Source of the DNA: Coccinella septempunctata | Lineage: Eukaryota > Arthropoda > Insecta > Coleoptera > Coccinellidae | NCBI RefSeq assembly: GCF_907165205.1 | Contig: NC_058195.1 | Span: 12,338,001 to 12,402,000, forward strand | Direction of reading: 5' to 3' | Length of the DNA stretch: 64,000 nt | Shown: one piece after another, positions 49,313-58,235 of the stretch | Layout: every line of letters begins with the position of its first letter | Numbering within the stretch: position 1 is the stretch's first letter | Position numbers and translations under genes: made by a program | Notes under the pieces: model-generated | What the model was told of the DNA's origin: nothing | Databases searched by the model: none | Seen by the model: the letters and a program-made list of their open reading frames with translations, nothing else

Positions 49313-49395
49313 ATGGATAGTGATTCAACTAAGAGGCCCCAATTTGGAAACCGTCATTTAACAGAAGAAAATAATGTTTTCGAGCATAATGCATG
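49313..49395 (+). CDS. METTL2: tRNA m3C methyltransferase METTL2-type, exon 1 (proximal donor, METTL2-like N-terminus)
   Basis: The ATG at 49,313 (context GAGTGATGG) opens MDSDSTKRPQFGNRHLTEEN followed by NVFEHNAW; the donor is GCATG|GTATGA. RPQFGNR-LT----VF-HNAWD is the N-terminal signature of METTL2-family enzymes, which put the 3-methyl group on C32 of tRNA-Thr (and Arg in some species) using S-adenosylmethionine. The exon ends two bases into the Trp codon, which is completed by the first G of exon 2 (W|DDVEW). Spliced product: 293 residues over four exons, with phases matching at every junction. An alternative, longer first exon overlaps it in another frame. Confidence 0.9.
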
Positions 49396-49513
49396 GTATG
49401 ATAAAATTTACTCATAAAAGGTATTGTTATGCGTTCACAAAATACAGAAAGAAACCTAAGTATGGGTCAAGATTCTTGAAAGACAGAACGCAGATATACG
49501 AATTCAATGCATG
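49374..49513 (+). CDS. METTL2: METTL2 alternative first coding exon (distal donor, METTL8-like N-terminus)
   Basis: Another frame opens at ATG 49,374 inside exon 1: MFSSIMHGMIKFTHKRYCYA ... KKPKYGSRFLKDRTQIYEFN then AW, ending GCATG|GTACGT. It is a second version of the same motif (K-P-[FY]G[NS]R-L------[FY]E-NAW) and leaves the same two-base phase, so it can splice to 49,802. Its first 33 residues have no acidic residue and many Lys/Arg/His, as in a mitochondrial presequence. GSR-L-D matches the wording I know from human METTL8, the mitochondrial paralogue, whereas exon 1's GNR matches METTL2. Use of this exon is inferred from sequence only. With the upstream ATG it would need a later transcription start or leaky scanning, because the first frame stops at about 49,426. 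Confidence 0.65.
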
Positions 49514-49801
49514 GTACGTCCATTTCATATCAGTTCAAAACATGTTGAATCACAGATTTTATTTAAATTCTATACAAAAACAAAGTTGAAGTAAGATGTT
49601 TGGAATACAGGTGAATCGGGAGAATTCACCACCTTATTTGTCCATTTTTTGATATTGCATACATGCGATAATTAATGTAATTTTATTCCAAAACTAATTG
49701 AACTATTGAGTGGTTAATTTTTCGAAAAACCCTATGTAATCCTTCATAACAGTATTCTCTTACATTTCTGTTGTTTCAATGTATGTATATTTACCTTACA
49801 G

Positions 49802-50290
49802 GGATGACGTTGAGTGGGATGAGGACCAGAAGAAAGAAGCACAAAAAATAGTCACCCAAAATGGCAAAATCACATTGCCAAAAGAAGCTATAGACAAGTA
49901 TGACATTGAAGCAAACCTGTACTGGGATGCCTTCTACAACATCCACACTAACCGTTTCTTCAAAGATCGACACTGGTTGTTCACCGAGTTCCCTGAATTA
50001 TCAGATAGTACACCTGAAAACCATAAAAAAATATTTGAAATCGGATGTGGGGTGGGGAACACAATTTTTCCCATTTTACAATATTCAAGAAATGAAAATT
50101 TGTTTGTTTATGGTTGTGACTTTTCCGAAACAGCTATTAATATATTGAAAGAATCTAAGGAGTACGATACAAAAAGATGTGAAGTATTTGTGGAAGATGC
50201 TTCAAAGGATACTTGGGATGTTCCTTTTGAAGAAAATAGTATTGATATTATTGTACTAATATTTGTGCTATCCGCTTTGAAACCAGAGAG
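49802..50290 (+). CDS. METTL2: METTL2 exon 2: substrate-binding N-domain and SAM-binding motif I
   Basis: Acceptor TTACAG (ending 49,801), donor AGAG|GTAATT. It contains NRFFKDRHWLFTEFPEL (residues about 79-94), a hallmark of m3C methyltransferases, and EIGCGVGN (about 107-114), SAM motif I of the Rossmann-fold methyltransferase. Then come FVYGCDFSETAI (the acidic residue contacting SAM ribose) and DIIVLIFVLSALKPER. Compared with human METTL2 it lacks the roughly 80-residue insertion between the two blocks, so the enzyme is compact. The exon is 489 bp, leaving two bases of Arg for exon 3. Confidence 0.95.
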
Positions 50291-50356
50291 GTAATTTTCT
50301 TTTGTTCACCGAGTTGTTATATTTGTATTGTGACACATACTTTGTTTTCATTTCAG

Positions 50357-50529
50357 GTTTCAGAGTGTTGTGGATAATATTTATAAATATTTGAAACCTG
50401 GGGGTGTGGTTCTGTTTCGAGACTACGGCAGATATGATTTGGCACAGCTGAGATTCAAACCTGGAAAGTGCCTTTCAGAGAATTTCTATGTAAGAGGAGA
50501 TGGAACAAGAGTTTATTTCTTCTCACAAG
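50357..50529 (+). CDS. METTL2: METTL2 exon 3: C-terminal part of methyltransferase fold
   Basis: Acceptor TTTCAG (50,351-50,356), donor ACAAG|GTAAAT. It encodes FQSVVDNIYKYLKPGGVVLF, then RDYGRYDLAQLRF and NFYVRGDGTRVYFFSQ. LKPGG, RDYGRYD-AQLRF and YVRGDGTR--FF are invariant in METTL2/METTL8/METTL6-type enzymes. The frame enters with G completing Arg and leaves with G of Glu. Confidence 0.95.
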
Positions 50530-50946
50530 GTAAATAGTAGTGCTCACATAACTTTATTCTACAACTAAACGCTGTAGATGATGAATATAGATACATTTAT
50601 GTCCACTTATACAGTAATATTTAAATTTGTTCAAAGTATCTAAAGAAAAGTTTTCCATTTGCATTTTCATTCAAGAAGTCCTTTTATTATACAATTCTCT
50701 CAGTGGGCTTGTTTAAAATAGAATTGGTTAAAATTTTTATAAATTCATAAAGGATTTAACAATAATTATTTACATTCTCAATAGTTTTCTGATAATATAT
50801 GTAGATACTTTCCCCAACTCTGAAATTTTTGTTTACTTGCATGATAGGAGCTTAAGTGATGATTTTTTTTGAGTTTTGCACAGATTTTTATCTGGCACAT
50901 GAAATGATGAGTACATTTTATTTGAAAAATTTATGTCCATTTTCAG

Positions 50947-51083
50947 AGGAAATCCGGTCGTTGTTTAACGATTCAAGGTTTGTAGAAGAAGAAAATAGAA
51001 CGGACAAGAGGCTGCAAGTGAATAGAGGTAGATTGTTGAAAATGTATAGGGTTTGGATCCAAGCTAAATATAAAAAAATTTAA
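50947..51083 (+). CDS. METTL2: METTL2 exon 4: C-terminus
   Basis: Acceptor TTTTCAG (ending 50,946); it encodes EIRSLFNDSRFVEEENRTDK, RLQVNRGRLLKMYRVWIQAK and YKKI, then TAA at 51,081-51,083. DRRLQVNRG--L-MYRVWIQ-KY is the family's standard C-terminal end, so the gene is complete. No canonical AATAAA lies close by; ATTAAA occurs at about 51,168. The next gene is convergent, with its stop 380 bp away. Confidence 0.95.
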
Positions 51084-51461
51084 GGTATCACAGTTTTTTT
51101 TTTGGTTAATATCTACATCATCTGCAAGTACAACTTTCCTTAGAGTTACTTGCTAATCACTAATACATATTAAATATTGATCTGCCATGACCAGTGTGGC
51201 ATATGGTGACCCTTAAACAAGGGGGTAAAATAAGTCTTTTAATCCAATCGGAAACCAAATATAAACCGATATTGAATCTAACTGGCATTAAGGAAAAAAA
51301 CTCGATTTTCATGTCGATGACGCGTTTCAATTTTAGTTGACCCTCAATATCTCAATATAACCTGGGCATAGTCTAAACCACAGATGAAAGTTTTATTTGA
51401 TCCAAAATTATTGTCATAAAGGCTACATTGTTGATAGTGAGAAACAATGAGTAAAATATGC
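51084..51461. other. intergenic, 3' ends of two convergent genes
   Basis: Holds an ATTAAA at about 51,168 (plus) and, on the minus strand, AATAAA at 51,397-51,392, about 65 bp after the stop of the 161-aa gene. Nothing else seen. Confidence 0.6.
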
Positions 51462-51690
51462 TCAGTTGATCTTTTCATTCGCCCTTTGTAGTTTCAGTGC
51501 GTTGAAGTTCTTCCACGAATTTTCCAAAGCTATCTGATGAGGGTCTTTGGTCCTTAGTTCACTGAAATCTATATGCTCGAACTTCGGGACCAGGTAGTCT
51601 GAACTTGTGAGTGAAATATTTCTCGATGTGTTTTCGAAATACATCTGTGTTACTATTGATCGTCGTCCATATTTTTCCGATAGGTGTTTT
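51462..51690 (-). CDS. unrecognised 161-aa protein, exon 3 (C-terminus)
   Basis: Acceptor TTTTGCAG (ending 51,691). It encodes KHLSEKYGRRSIVTQMYFEN, TSRNISLTSSDYLVPKFEHI, DFSELRTKDPHQIALENSWK and ends NEKIN, stop TGA at 51,464-51,462. The first base completes an Arg codon begun in exon 2. Hydrophilic, no membrane segment, no domain I recognise. An AATAAA follows about 65 bp downstream. The upstream intron (51,691-53,715) is almost wholly a Tc1 copy. Confidence 0.7.
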
Positions 51691-51951
51691 CTGCAAAACA
51701 AATAATCCAGGTATTATAATTTATATACATGGTGGCCAACTCAAAACGAATCTCCAAAAACTGAAAATGTCCAGACCTGTCGAATTTTGATTGAAAAGGG
51801 ACGCTCTTTTTAGGTTTCCTTGACTCCGCTATTTTTATTTCCAAGCGAGGTAACATGCGTCTTAAATGGCCTTGGCACTGTATAAGGACAAATATAGATG
51901 TCCTTATACAATGGCCTTGAGATTTCTTTCAAATGATTCCTACTATATATA

Positions 51952-53485
51952 CACTGCGCAAACAAATTAACGCACATTCTGAAAATCTCAATTTTAATGA
52001 AAGTTAACTCTTCATTGACTTTATTTTTTTTCTTTATAACTTATTTTTTATGTTCTCTCAGGAAGGTTTTGAACGAAACAAGACACATTAAATGGAAGAA
52101 AAATTCAGGATTTCACCGAATCTTATGTGAAAGAGGAGAAATGAACAATTTTCAAAATACTGAAATGCTGATAAGTGATTCAATACTTGGTATTTCCACC
52201 CCTTGCGTTAATTACAGCTCGGCAACGACGGTTCATACTCAAAATGAGTGATCTTAAAATGTTCTGAACTAATCCTTCCCAGATTTCTCCGAGTTGGATT
52301 CCTAAGTCATTAAGAGTAGCTGGATGATTTTCTGAACTTCTCAGCCTTCTATTGAGGTTGTCCCAAACCTGCTCAATCGGATTGAGATCTGGACTTCTTG
52401 CTGGCCATTCCATTCGAGATACTTCAACCTCTTCAAGGTACTCCTGAACGATGCGCGCACGATGGGGTCAGGCATTATCGTCCATAAAAAAAATTTCACC
52501 AATGTATGGGGAAATGGCACTACATGCTCTTCAAGAATGTTCCTTATAAACTTATCAGCATTCGTAGCTCCATTATCAACGACCATTAGGTCTGTGCGAG
52601 TAGTCAAAGATATTCCACCCCATACTATAATCGATCCTCCCCCGAAACCAGTAATATCCAGGAAATTGCACTGAGCATATCTTTCATGTGGACGTCTGTA
52701 TACAAGGGAACGTCGATCACAATGGTAGAGGCAGAATCTAGACTCATCTGTGAAGAGAACTCTTTCCCAATCGGCCTCTTCCCAATGCATATATGCTCTC
52801 TCGCAAAATCCAAACTCGCCCTTCGATGGGCTGGGGTAAGAGCTGGGCCTCTTGCCGCGACACGAGGCCTTAAATCATATTCTCTGAGGCGATTTCTTAT
52901 TGTCTGAGTGCTAATTTGCACCTCATGAGTTTGCTCAAGCTGAATTTGAAAGAGGCGAGCGGTTGCAAACCGTTATCTCAACGAAGAAACTCTCAAGTAA
53001 CGTTCTTGAATGGCAGTTGTTTCCCGTGTTTTACCCTGTCCTGGTCTTCGGACATTCATACCTGTCTTACTGAATCGCTGCTACATTCTGGACACACTTG
53101 TATGGGAAACTCCAAACCTTTCTGCAATTCTTGTGTATGTTCACCCTTCTTCTCGCAAAACTACCGCTTGGGCAAATTCCTCTTGGGTCAAATTGCGTGT
53201 TTCGCGTTGCAGAGCGATCGAGTGTAGAAAATCAAACGAAAGAAAAACTATCGATCACTAGAATTGATCGAGAACAAATGATCTTAGAATGGAGCCAATA
53301 CATTCAAAATATGATAATATCATCTTTTTTTATTCCTGCTGGGAAAAAACATCTGTATTGAAGAAAACCGTTGAAAGTGGATAACATATGCATAATTCTG
53401 ATAAAAATAATTATCATTGAGAACACCTTCAGTTGTAAAATTAATTTGAGATTTCCATAATGTGCGTTAATTTTTTTGCGCAGTG
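51952..53485 (-). mobile_element. Tc1/mariner element, copy 2, inactive
   Basis: The element is 1,534 bp, flanked by TA (51,950-51,951 and 53,486-53,487), with inverted ends CACTGCGCAAACAAATTAA / CACTGCGCAAAAAAATTAA. It is closely similar to 9383-10883 throughout and in the same orientation. It lies in an intron of the 161-aa gene, with transposase in the same (minus) sense as the host gene. Confidence 0.95.
52180..53212 (-). pseudogene. Tc1-like transposase pseudogene, copy 2
   Basis: Reading on minus, the start codon has become CTG (53,212-53,210; ATG in copy 1) and TGA replaces the codon that is TAG in copy 1. The first catalytic block is intact: WERVLFTDESRFCLYHCDRR, followed by FGGGSIIVWGGIS. 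The last block is intact too: WPARSPDLNPIEQVWDNLN. The middle DDNARPHRA block is frameshifted near 52,485-52,500. The C-terminus NRRCRAVINARGGNTKY ends at TGA 52,182-52,180. Between them the two copies retain every part of a DD34E transposase, but neither is intact. Confidence 0.93.
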
Positions 53486-53715
53486 TAATTTATGGAGGGT
53501 AGGTGCCATATAATTGAACATGTAGAACTACATGGAATTATTAAGGATAGTTAAAATAGGAAATACCCCAGGGATCAGTGCTTGGACCTTCGTTACAGTT
53601 GATGATATTGCAAATATTCCAACGACGTGGTGTGTGTTTTATATATGGGGGATACTACAGTTAGATTGCTCTTTTAAAAGATCGATGAGTGATAGACCAA
53701 AGAAATTCAACTAAC

Positions 53716-53862
53716 CTTTCTTCATTCCTATCTGAAAATTCGAGTTTTGCTTCTGATACTCTCGAAGGTATATCCGAGGAGATGAAAGGATCATCCGGCC
53801 TGTTTTCCTTAAAACAGAATACGCGATGCTTGGATGACGCTGTATGATTTTTCCCGAAGGAT
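53716..53862 (-). CDS. unrecognised 161-aa protein, exon 2
   Basis: Acceptor TATTCTAG (ending 53,863), donor GAAAG|GTTAGT (53,715 downwards). It encodes SFGKNHTASSKHRVFCFKEN, RPDDPFISSDIPSRVSEAKL and EFSDRNEE, leaving AG for the Arg completed in exon 3. The frame is also open upstream through the proposed intron (LIDLSDFPNEDVEYSR) but meets a stop after about 20 codons and has no ATG, so the spliced form is preferred. Confidence 0.6.
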
Positions 53863-53917
53863 CTAGAATATTCAACATCTTCATTGGGGAAATCGCTCAG
53901 ATCAATCAAGAACTTAC

Positions 53918-54027
53918 GAAGTTATTTCCGTCAGTAATTTCGTGAAAAACGGTTGTTCTCTGTCAGTTTTGGGCGTTTCCGCAATCTCTTCGGTCTTGTT
54001 GTTTGGGTTCATGTTGGATTCCTTCAT
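53918..54027 (-). CDS. unrecognised 161-aa protein, exon 1 (start)
   Basis: ATG at 54,027-54,025 opens MKESNMNPNNKTEEIAETPK then TDREQPFFTKLLTEIT, ending at a strong donor TTC|GTAAGT. Splicing to the TATTCTAG acceptor removes only 55 bp (53,863-53,917) and keeps the frame; without splicing TAA follows at once. Short hydrophilic N-terminus, no signal peptide. I do not recognise the protein. Confidence 0.6.
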
Positions 54028-55410
54028 TTCGCCTGAATTAATTGAATTTTGCGTTCTGTAAAGAATTCTTTCTATGTATGATTTATGCAATAACTAGCTG
54101 TAGCCACCCGCTTTCCATAAGGAATTTATCTTCAACGCCTTTTGTTGGAAAAACATACTTCCCAAATTTCACTTTATTTTTTTTACACCATCTAAATCAT
54201 GTTTGCCACTGCAGAATGCAGATACTTGGTGCCTAGCTCAAACGTAATGGTGTAAATTTGTAGTATTTTAAGAAAAGATTATTATTTAATTTAACTCAGC
54301 TTCAAGAGCTCGTTGTATAACGCCATCTAATGGAATTGGAATATATGACAGAATGGTCCACGCCTTTTATGAAAGTTAACGTATAATTTTGTAGAAAGTT
54401 TTCGATTGAACCTGGACAACAAAAATAATAAAGTTTGTTCTTATGGTTGAAAACCAACAGGATTTAATCCATTTATTGAAGTTTAAGGGTAGATTTAACG
54501 TACTTATTGGAAAAATCGTGATCTTTTGAAAGCACAAGAATTGAATAATTAATCTTTAATACTCCTAATTGCACAAGTCTAGATTCGAAGTTCTTTTTGG
54601 CATTTGCATTTGTAGTTTAGGGATAGTTCAATTTATAGGGATATAGGTTCTAGGTTCCCCTTCTACTTTGATTAGAAATGATGAACTGATGCAGTGTTTC
54701 AAATTAAAAAGAGCTAAAAATGGAGCAATCTCATTGGTAGATAGCGTTCATGTGATCGCCAGAGGGTCTTAGGAACTCTGCATAAACCCTCCATACTTGG
54801 AATACATGCAGAACTTCTTCCAGTATGATCTTATATGGATAAAGTTCTAAAATTTTCAAACCTTTGCCATTAATGCAAGTTTTTCATTGACATTTTCATT
54901 TGAAAGCTCGCATAATATGTTGAAAAATTATAGAAATGAGTATATTTCATTTCAGAACAAATAGCTGCAAAATACATATAGGTAGGTATAACATTATAAA
55001 TAATTATAAATGCACTTACTTAAACATTCAAAGTACATAAAATTTTATTTCATTTGTAAAACACGCAACATGAAGTCAATAGACAATCATTTTTTCGATA
55101 CAAAAAAACTTTCATTTTCAAACTACACGTATCCATGTGAACAAATTAGAATATTCTGCACAACACAGTATTGTGTTCTTTAATACAAAAGGGGAATGTT
55201 AGGGAATTGATCCAGCCGTTTTTGAGTTTTTGGAAGTATATCCACAGTGAAAAACTCGACATTTCTGAAATAGGTAGATATCTTTTATCCCAATTACTCT
55301 AGGGTGCGCCAACTGGTTTCAATTTTTTATTTTTGATGTTTTAATTAATTTTTAAGAAGCGTCATGCTTCTCGGCTTTGTAGATCCTCTAGGTCGAAAAG
55401 AGTACATATT
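54028..55410. other. intergenic, no gene seen
   Basis: Upstream of the 161-aa gene and downstream of the 426-aa gene. AT-rich, with only short open frames. Nothing recognisable. Confidence 0.55.
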
Positions 55411-55546
55411 AGCTTTGTTCATAGAGTGGTTTGCAACGGTTGTGAACTGTACAGAGCAAGCGCAATTCCATTTTAGGGTAGCGAAAATCCTTTTGCGCTT
55501 ACTCTGTACAGTTCACAACCGTTGTGAACCACTCTACGAACAAGCC
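55411..55546. mobile_element. hairpin MITE, about 136 bp
   Basis: The left arm GTTCATAGAGTGGTTTGCAA then CGGTTGTGAACTGTACAGAG...AAGCGCAA is matched by the right arm TTGCGCTTACTCTGTACAGT then TCACAACCGTTGTGAACCAC...TCTACGAAC. Arms are about 55 bp with a loop of about 25 bp. Essentially a complete palindrome; no coding capacity, target duplication not resolved. Confidence 0.8.
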
Positions 55547-55764
55547 TGTTAAATCTACTGATCCACTTTGAAGATAGATATACTCTCATTCCATATTCCA
55601 TTTGGAATGGGCAAAGTTTGCGAAACTTTCTTTACACAAAAAAAGACCAATATGTAACTATTATTTATTACAATTATATTTGTACAATTATATCAATATA
55701 ACAATGAAATTAAAGTATCAAAAATGTATAAAATAAATAAATTGCACATGTTTCAAATACTTCG

Positions 55765-56107
55765 CTATTCCTCGAAACATACACATTTCCATCTTCGTCT
55801 GGATAATTCTGCAACTTCTACACATTTATTGCAGCGCAAACACACTAATGTCTGCGCCCTTCTATGCAACATTTGTAAATGCGACACAAGGGCAAGACGC
55901 GATTCTGGACCGCTGAATGTTATTTTGCAAAAAGTGCATCTGTAAGTTATCACAGGTGTGAAAGCTAACATTACCTTGACATCAATTTTATCTGGATCTG
56001 CAACTATTTTCTCCACAGAGTTGTGTTGCATTCCTGCGAAATACCTGAATGATGAAGTTACCTTAGGCAAGAATATTTCATTGAAAACAACATCTGGTGA
56101 GGAACAC
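55765..56107 (-). CDS. unrecognised 426-aa protein, exon 4: C-terminal zinc-binding region
   Basis: Acceptor TTTTTACAG (ending 56,108). It encodes 113 residues plus stop. Cys370-x2-Cys373 (YRCTFC) with His389 and His394 (SHLQMLH) form a C2H2-type finger. It is followed directly by CLRCNKC (Cys402, 405, 408) and WKCVC (Cys421, 423), a second Cys cluster able to bind zinc. The preceding part (FLPKVTSSFRYFAGMQ ... VKVMLAFTPV) is hydrophobic and probably folded. AATAAA lies about 100 bp after the stop on the minus strand. The arrangement suggests a nucleic-acid or protein-binding module; no family is assigned. Confidence 0.8.
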
Positions 56108-56159
56108 CTGTAAAAACATATCATCAGCATATTAACTCACTACTGATTTAATGTCTCAC

Positions 56160-56317
56160 CCGTTGGATAATTTTTTTGTCCTCTTATATATGTTTCTTCC
56201 TATGTTGAACGTTATAAGTCTATTCTCAAAAACTTCGTTATTAGTGCTTACATCAACCATGTCAAGATAAAATTGATCTAGCACGATATTCACCTCTTCT
56301 TGTTGTTCAGGTGATAA
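56160..56317 (-). CDS. unrecognised 426-aa protein, exon 3
   Basis: Acceptor CATTTTAG (ending 56,318), donor AACGG|GTGAGA. It encodes LSPEQQEEVNIVLDQFYLDM, VDVSTNNEVFENRLITFNIG and RNIYKRTKKLSN. Phase 0 at its start matches the CAC|GTGAGT donor of exon 2. It ends two bases into a Gly codon completed in exon 4. Predominantly helical and charged; no domain recognised. Confidence 0.8.
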
Positions 56318-57193
56318 CTAAAATGAACAGTTATTTAATCTGCTTGTTTATTAATTGAGCCATTAATGATTGAGATGTTTCAACGTGAGAGTGAAGCAAG
56401 GACTTTAATATTTGAGATCATTCATTAAAATAAAGGTTTCTGTCAACCTCATTCAAAAGAAATTGATTAATTCCTGAATAAAATATGTTCTGCATTGAGT
56501 GCCACAGATTGCAGGAAAAGTTGTGCCTGTGATGTGTTGAGAGTACAACCTCCCAATGAATTTGTTTGTCTTTGGAATTCAGAGAAGTTCATTGAAGAAT
56601 ATTAAATAAGTTCTTTGGTGGGGACACAGATCTTATATGGAAGACTAGCTGTACCTGCCTGTATCGTAGAAGGAACTTTACTTATTTCATTTCACTTTAC
56701 TTAACTTCAGTTTACATTATTTCACTTCACTTCTCTACTCTGCTCTACTCTCTTCTAGTTCACTTCACTAAAATCTACTCTATTTTACTTTTTTTTGTAG
56801 TCTAAAGTCTTCCTTGGAGAGTCCCTTTTCCAATAAAGTACCGACAAAATTGGTTGGGCCAATATGAAGATTAAAACTGACAGACAAATAAAAATTGATT
56901 ACGTTTAGATAACATGCAAATTACCCAAAAACCTCAAAAAGAAATAAGATATTTTTTAATTACAGAAACTCGAATTTAATTTACATCACACATTTATTGT
57001 GCATTAATGGAAAATTGAGCATTAGTAGGGGTCATTTATGGATGTTCTCAAGTATATCAAACTGACATTATTATGATGTCAACGGAAAACACTTTTCAGG
57101 AGAAGCAAATAATTTGAATGTGTATCCAAGTGACTTCATGCACAGAATTACTACCATAGTGATCATTTCACTCAACTCATAACTTCTACTCAC

Positions 57194-57486
57194 GTGTGAA
57201 GAAACAGCGGCTTTGAAAGCACTGATATAAGTTTCCAAGATAGAGATTTTAATGGGCCATTTGGAACAATTAGAATGAATGGAACTTTTTGACAATATGA
57301 AATTGGAATCTTCTCTGGTTATATCTGAGGAACAACTGAGATACTGGCTTATTTTGGGTTCAAATGATCTTTTGAATGACAATTCTGGGCTGTTGAATTC
57401 TACTTGAACATATGGATAATTCAAAAGATCGGCACATTCCAAAGTTACCCAGGGTCTTTCAGCATGCTCTTCCACTCTAATGTCGC
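57194..57486 (-). CDS. unrecognised 426-aa protein, exon 2
   Basis: Acceptor TCTTTCAG (ending 57,487), donor TCACAC|GTGAGT. It encodes DIRVEEHAERPWVTLECADL, LNYPYVQVEFNSPELSFKRS and so on to ILETYISAFKAAVSSH. If the donor is not used, the frame reads on for 41 codons to a stop at 57,071, which would give a shorter C-terminus. The strong donor and exact phase match to exon 3 favour splicing. Confidence 0.8.
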
Positions 57487-57748
57487 CTGAAAGATCAGAT
57501 AATCATCTTGGTACATAAAAGCTCAGTTTATGTTTTCAAAACTTCAATATATATTTGAATAAATTTTACACATTTCATAATAAACAAATAATAAATGAAT
57601 GACATGTACATATAAACCATAAAAAAGCAAACTGATTAAAAAATATATAAAAACATAAAAATACGTGTGTCAAAACTCCGACATATATATCTCATATTAG
57701 CTTGAGTACTTTATGTGGCTAATTCGTACAACTAAAACTTGTGTTTAC

Positions 57749-58235
57749 CTTGATGTCCTGAAAATACCAAATTGTTCAAGAGAGTCGCTGGGCCAGCCAA
57801 ATCTATGTTGAAGTTGGAAAAATTCACTTTGGATTCTGTTTGGGTACTCACATCAGCTGTTTTTACCGAGCTAGATTCCGCCTGATCAGACAAATCTTTT
57901 TCTATATTTGGTAATGTCCTGGTCACTAATAACTGCATTTTATAGCATATGTAGTTATTAAATCTCAACATCCAATTATCAAGATCGATAGATCCCTTTT
58001 CATACTCATCTTTTTTTGACCATCCTGGCCAATTTTTTATATACCTCAAAAGCATATAGACTAAAGCATTTCTCTGGACATTATCCAAATTATCGAGATC
58101 CAAATGTAAATTAGTTTCGATGATGCCATTCAAAACTTGAAGAGATATTTCAGTTTCCCCATCATCAGAGTTTATAATTTTCTTGAAGATGGTATTAAGA
58201 GTGATAACTTCTGTTTCAGATGAGGGGTTTTCCAT
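57749..58235 (-). CDS. unrecognised 426-aa protein, exon 1 (start) with TQT motif
   Basis: ATG 58,235-58,233 opens MENPSSETEVITLNTIFKKI; the donor is ATCAAG|GTAAAC. Residues about 11-115 are helical and hydrophobic-patterned (VQRNALVYMLLRYIKNWPGW, DNWMLRFNNYICYKMQLLV) and probably form a helical domain. At 126-134 TADVSTQTE matches the TQT consensus bound by dynein light chain LC8. I do not recognise the protein. It combines a helical N-domain, a possible LC8 site and a C-terminal zinc region. Upstream, 58,236-59,454 separates it from the 3' end of the mucin-like gene. Confidence 0.8.

Noticed and set aside
53863..53917. Coding read-through of the 55-bp intron (LIDLSDFPNEDVEYSR)
   Set aside because: That frame has no ATG and is closed by a stop just upstream; splicing gives one continuous frame.
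57071..57193. Exon 2 of the 426-aa gene ending at a stop at 57,071
   Set aside because: A strong CAC|GTGAGT donor at 57,193 joins in phase to the next exon; retained-intron isoform remains possible.
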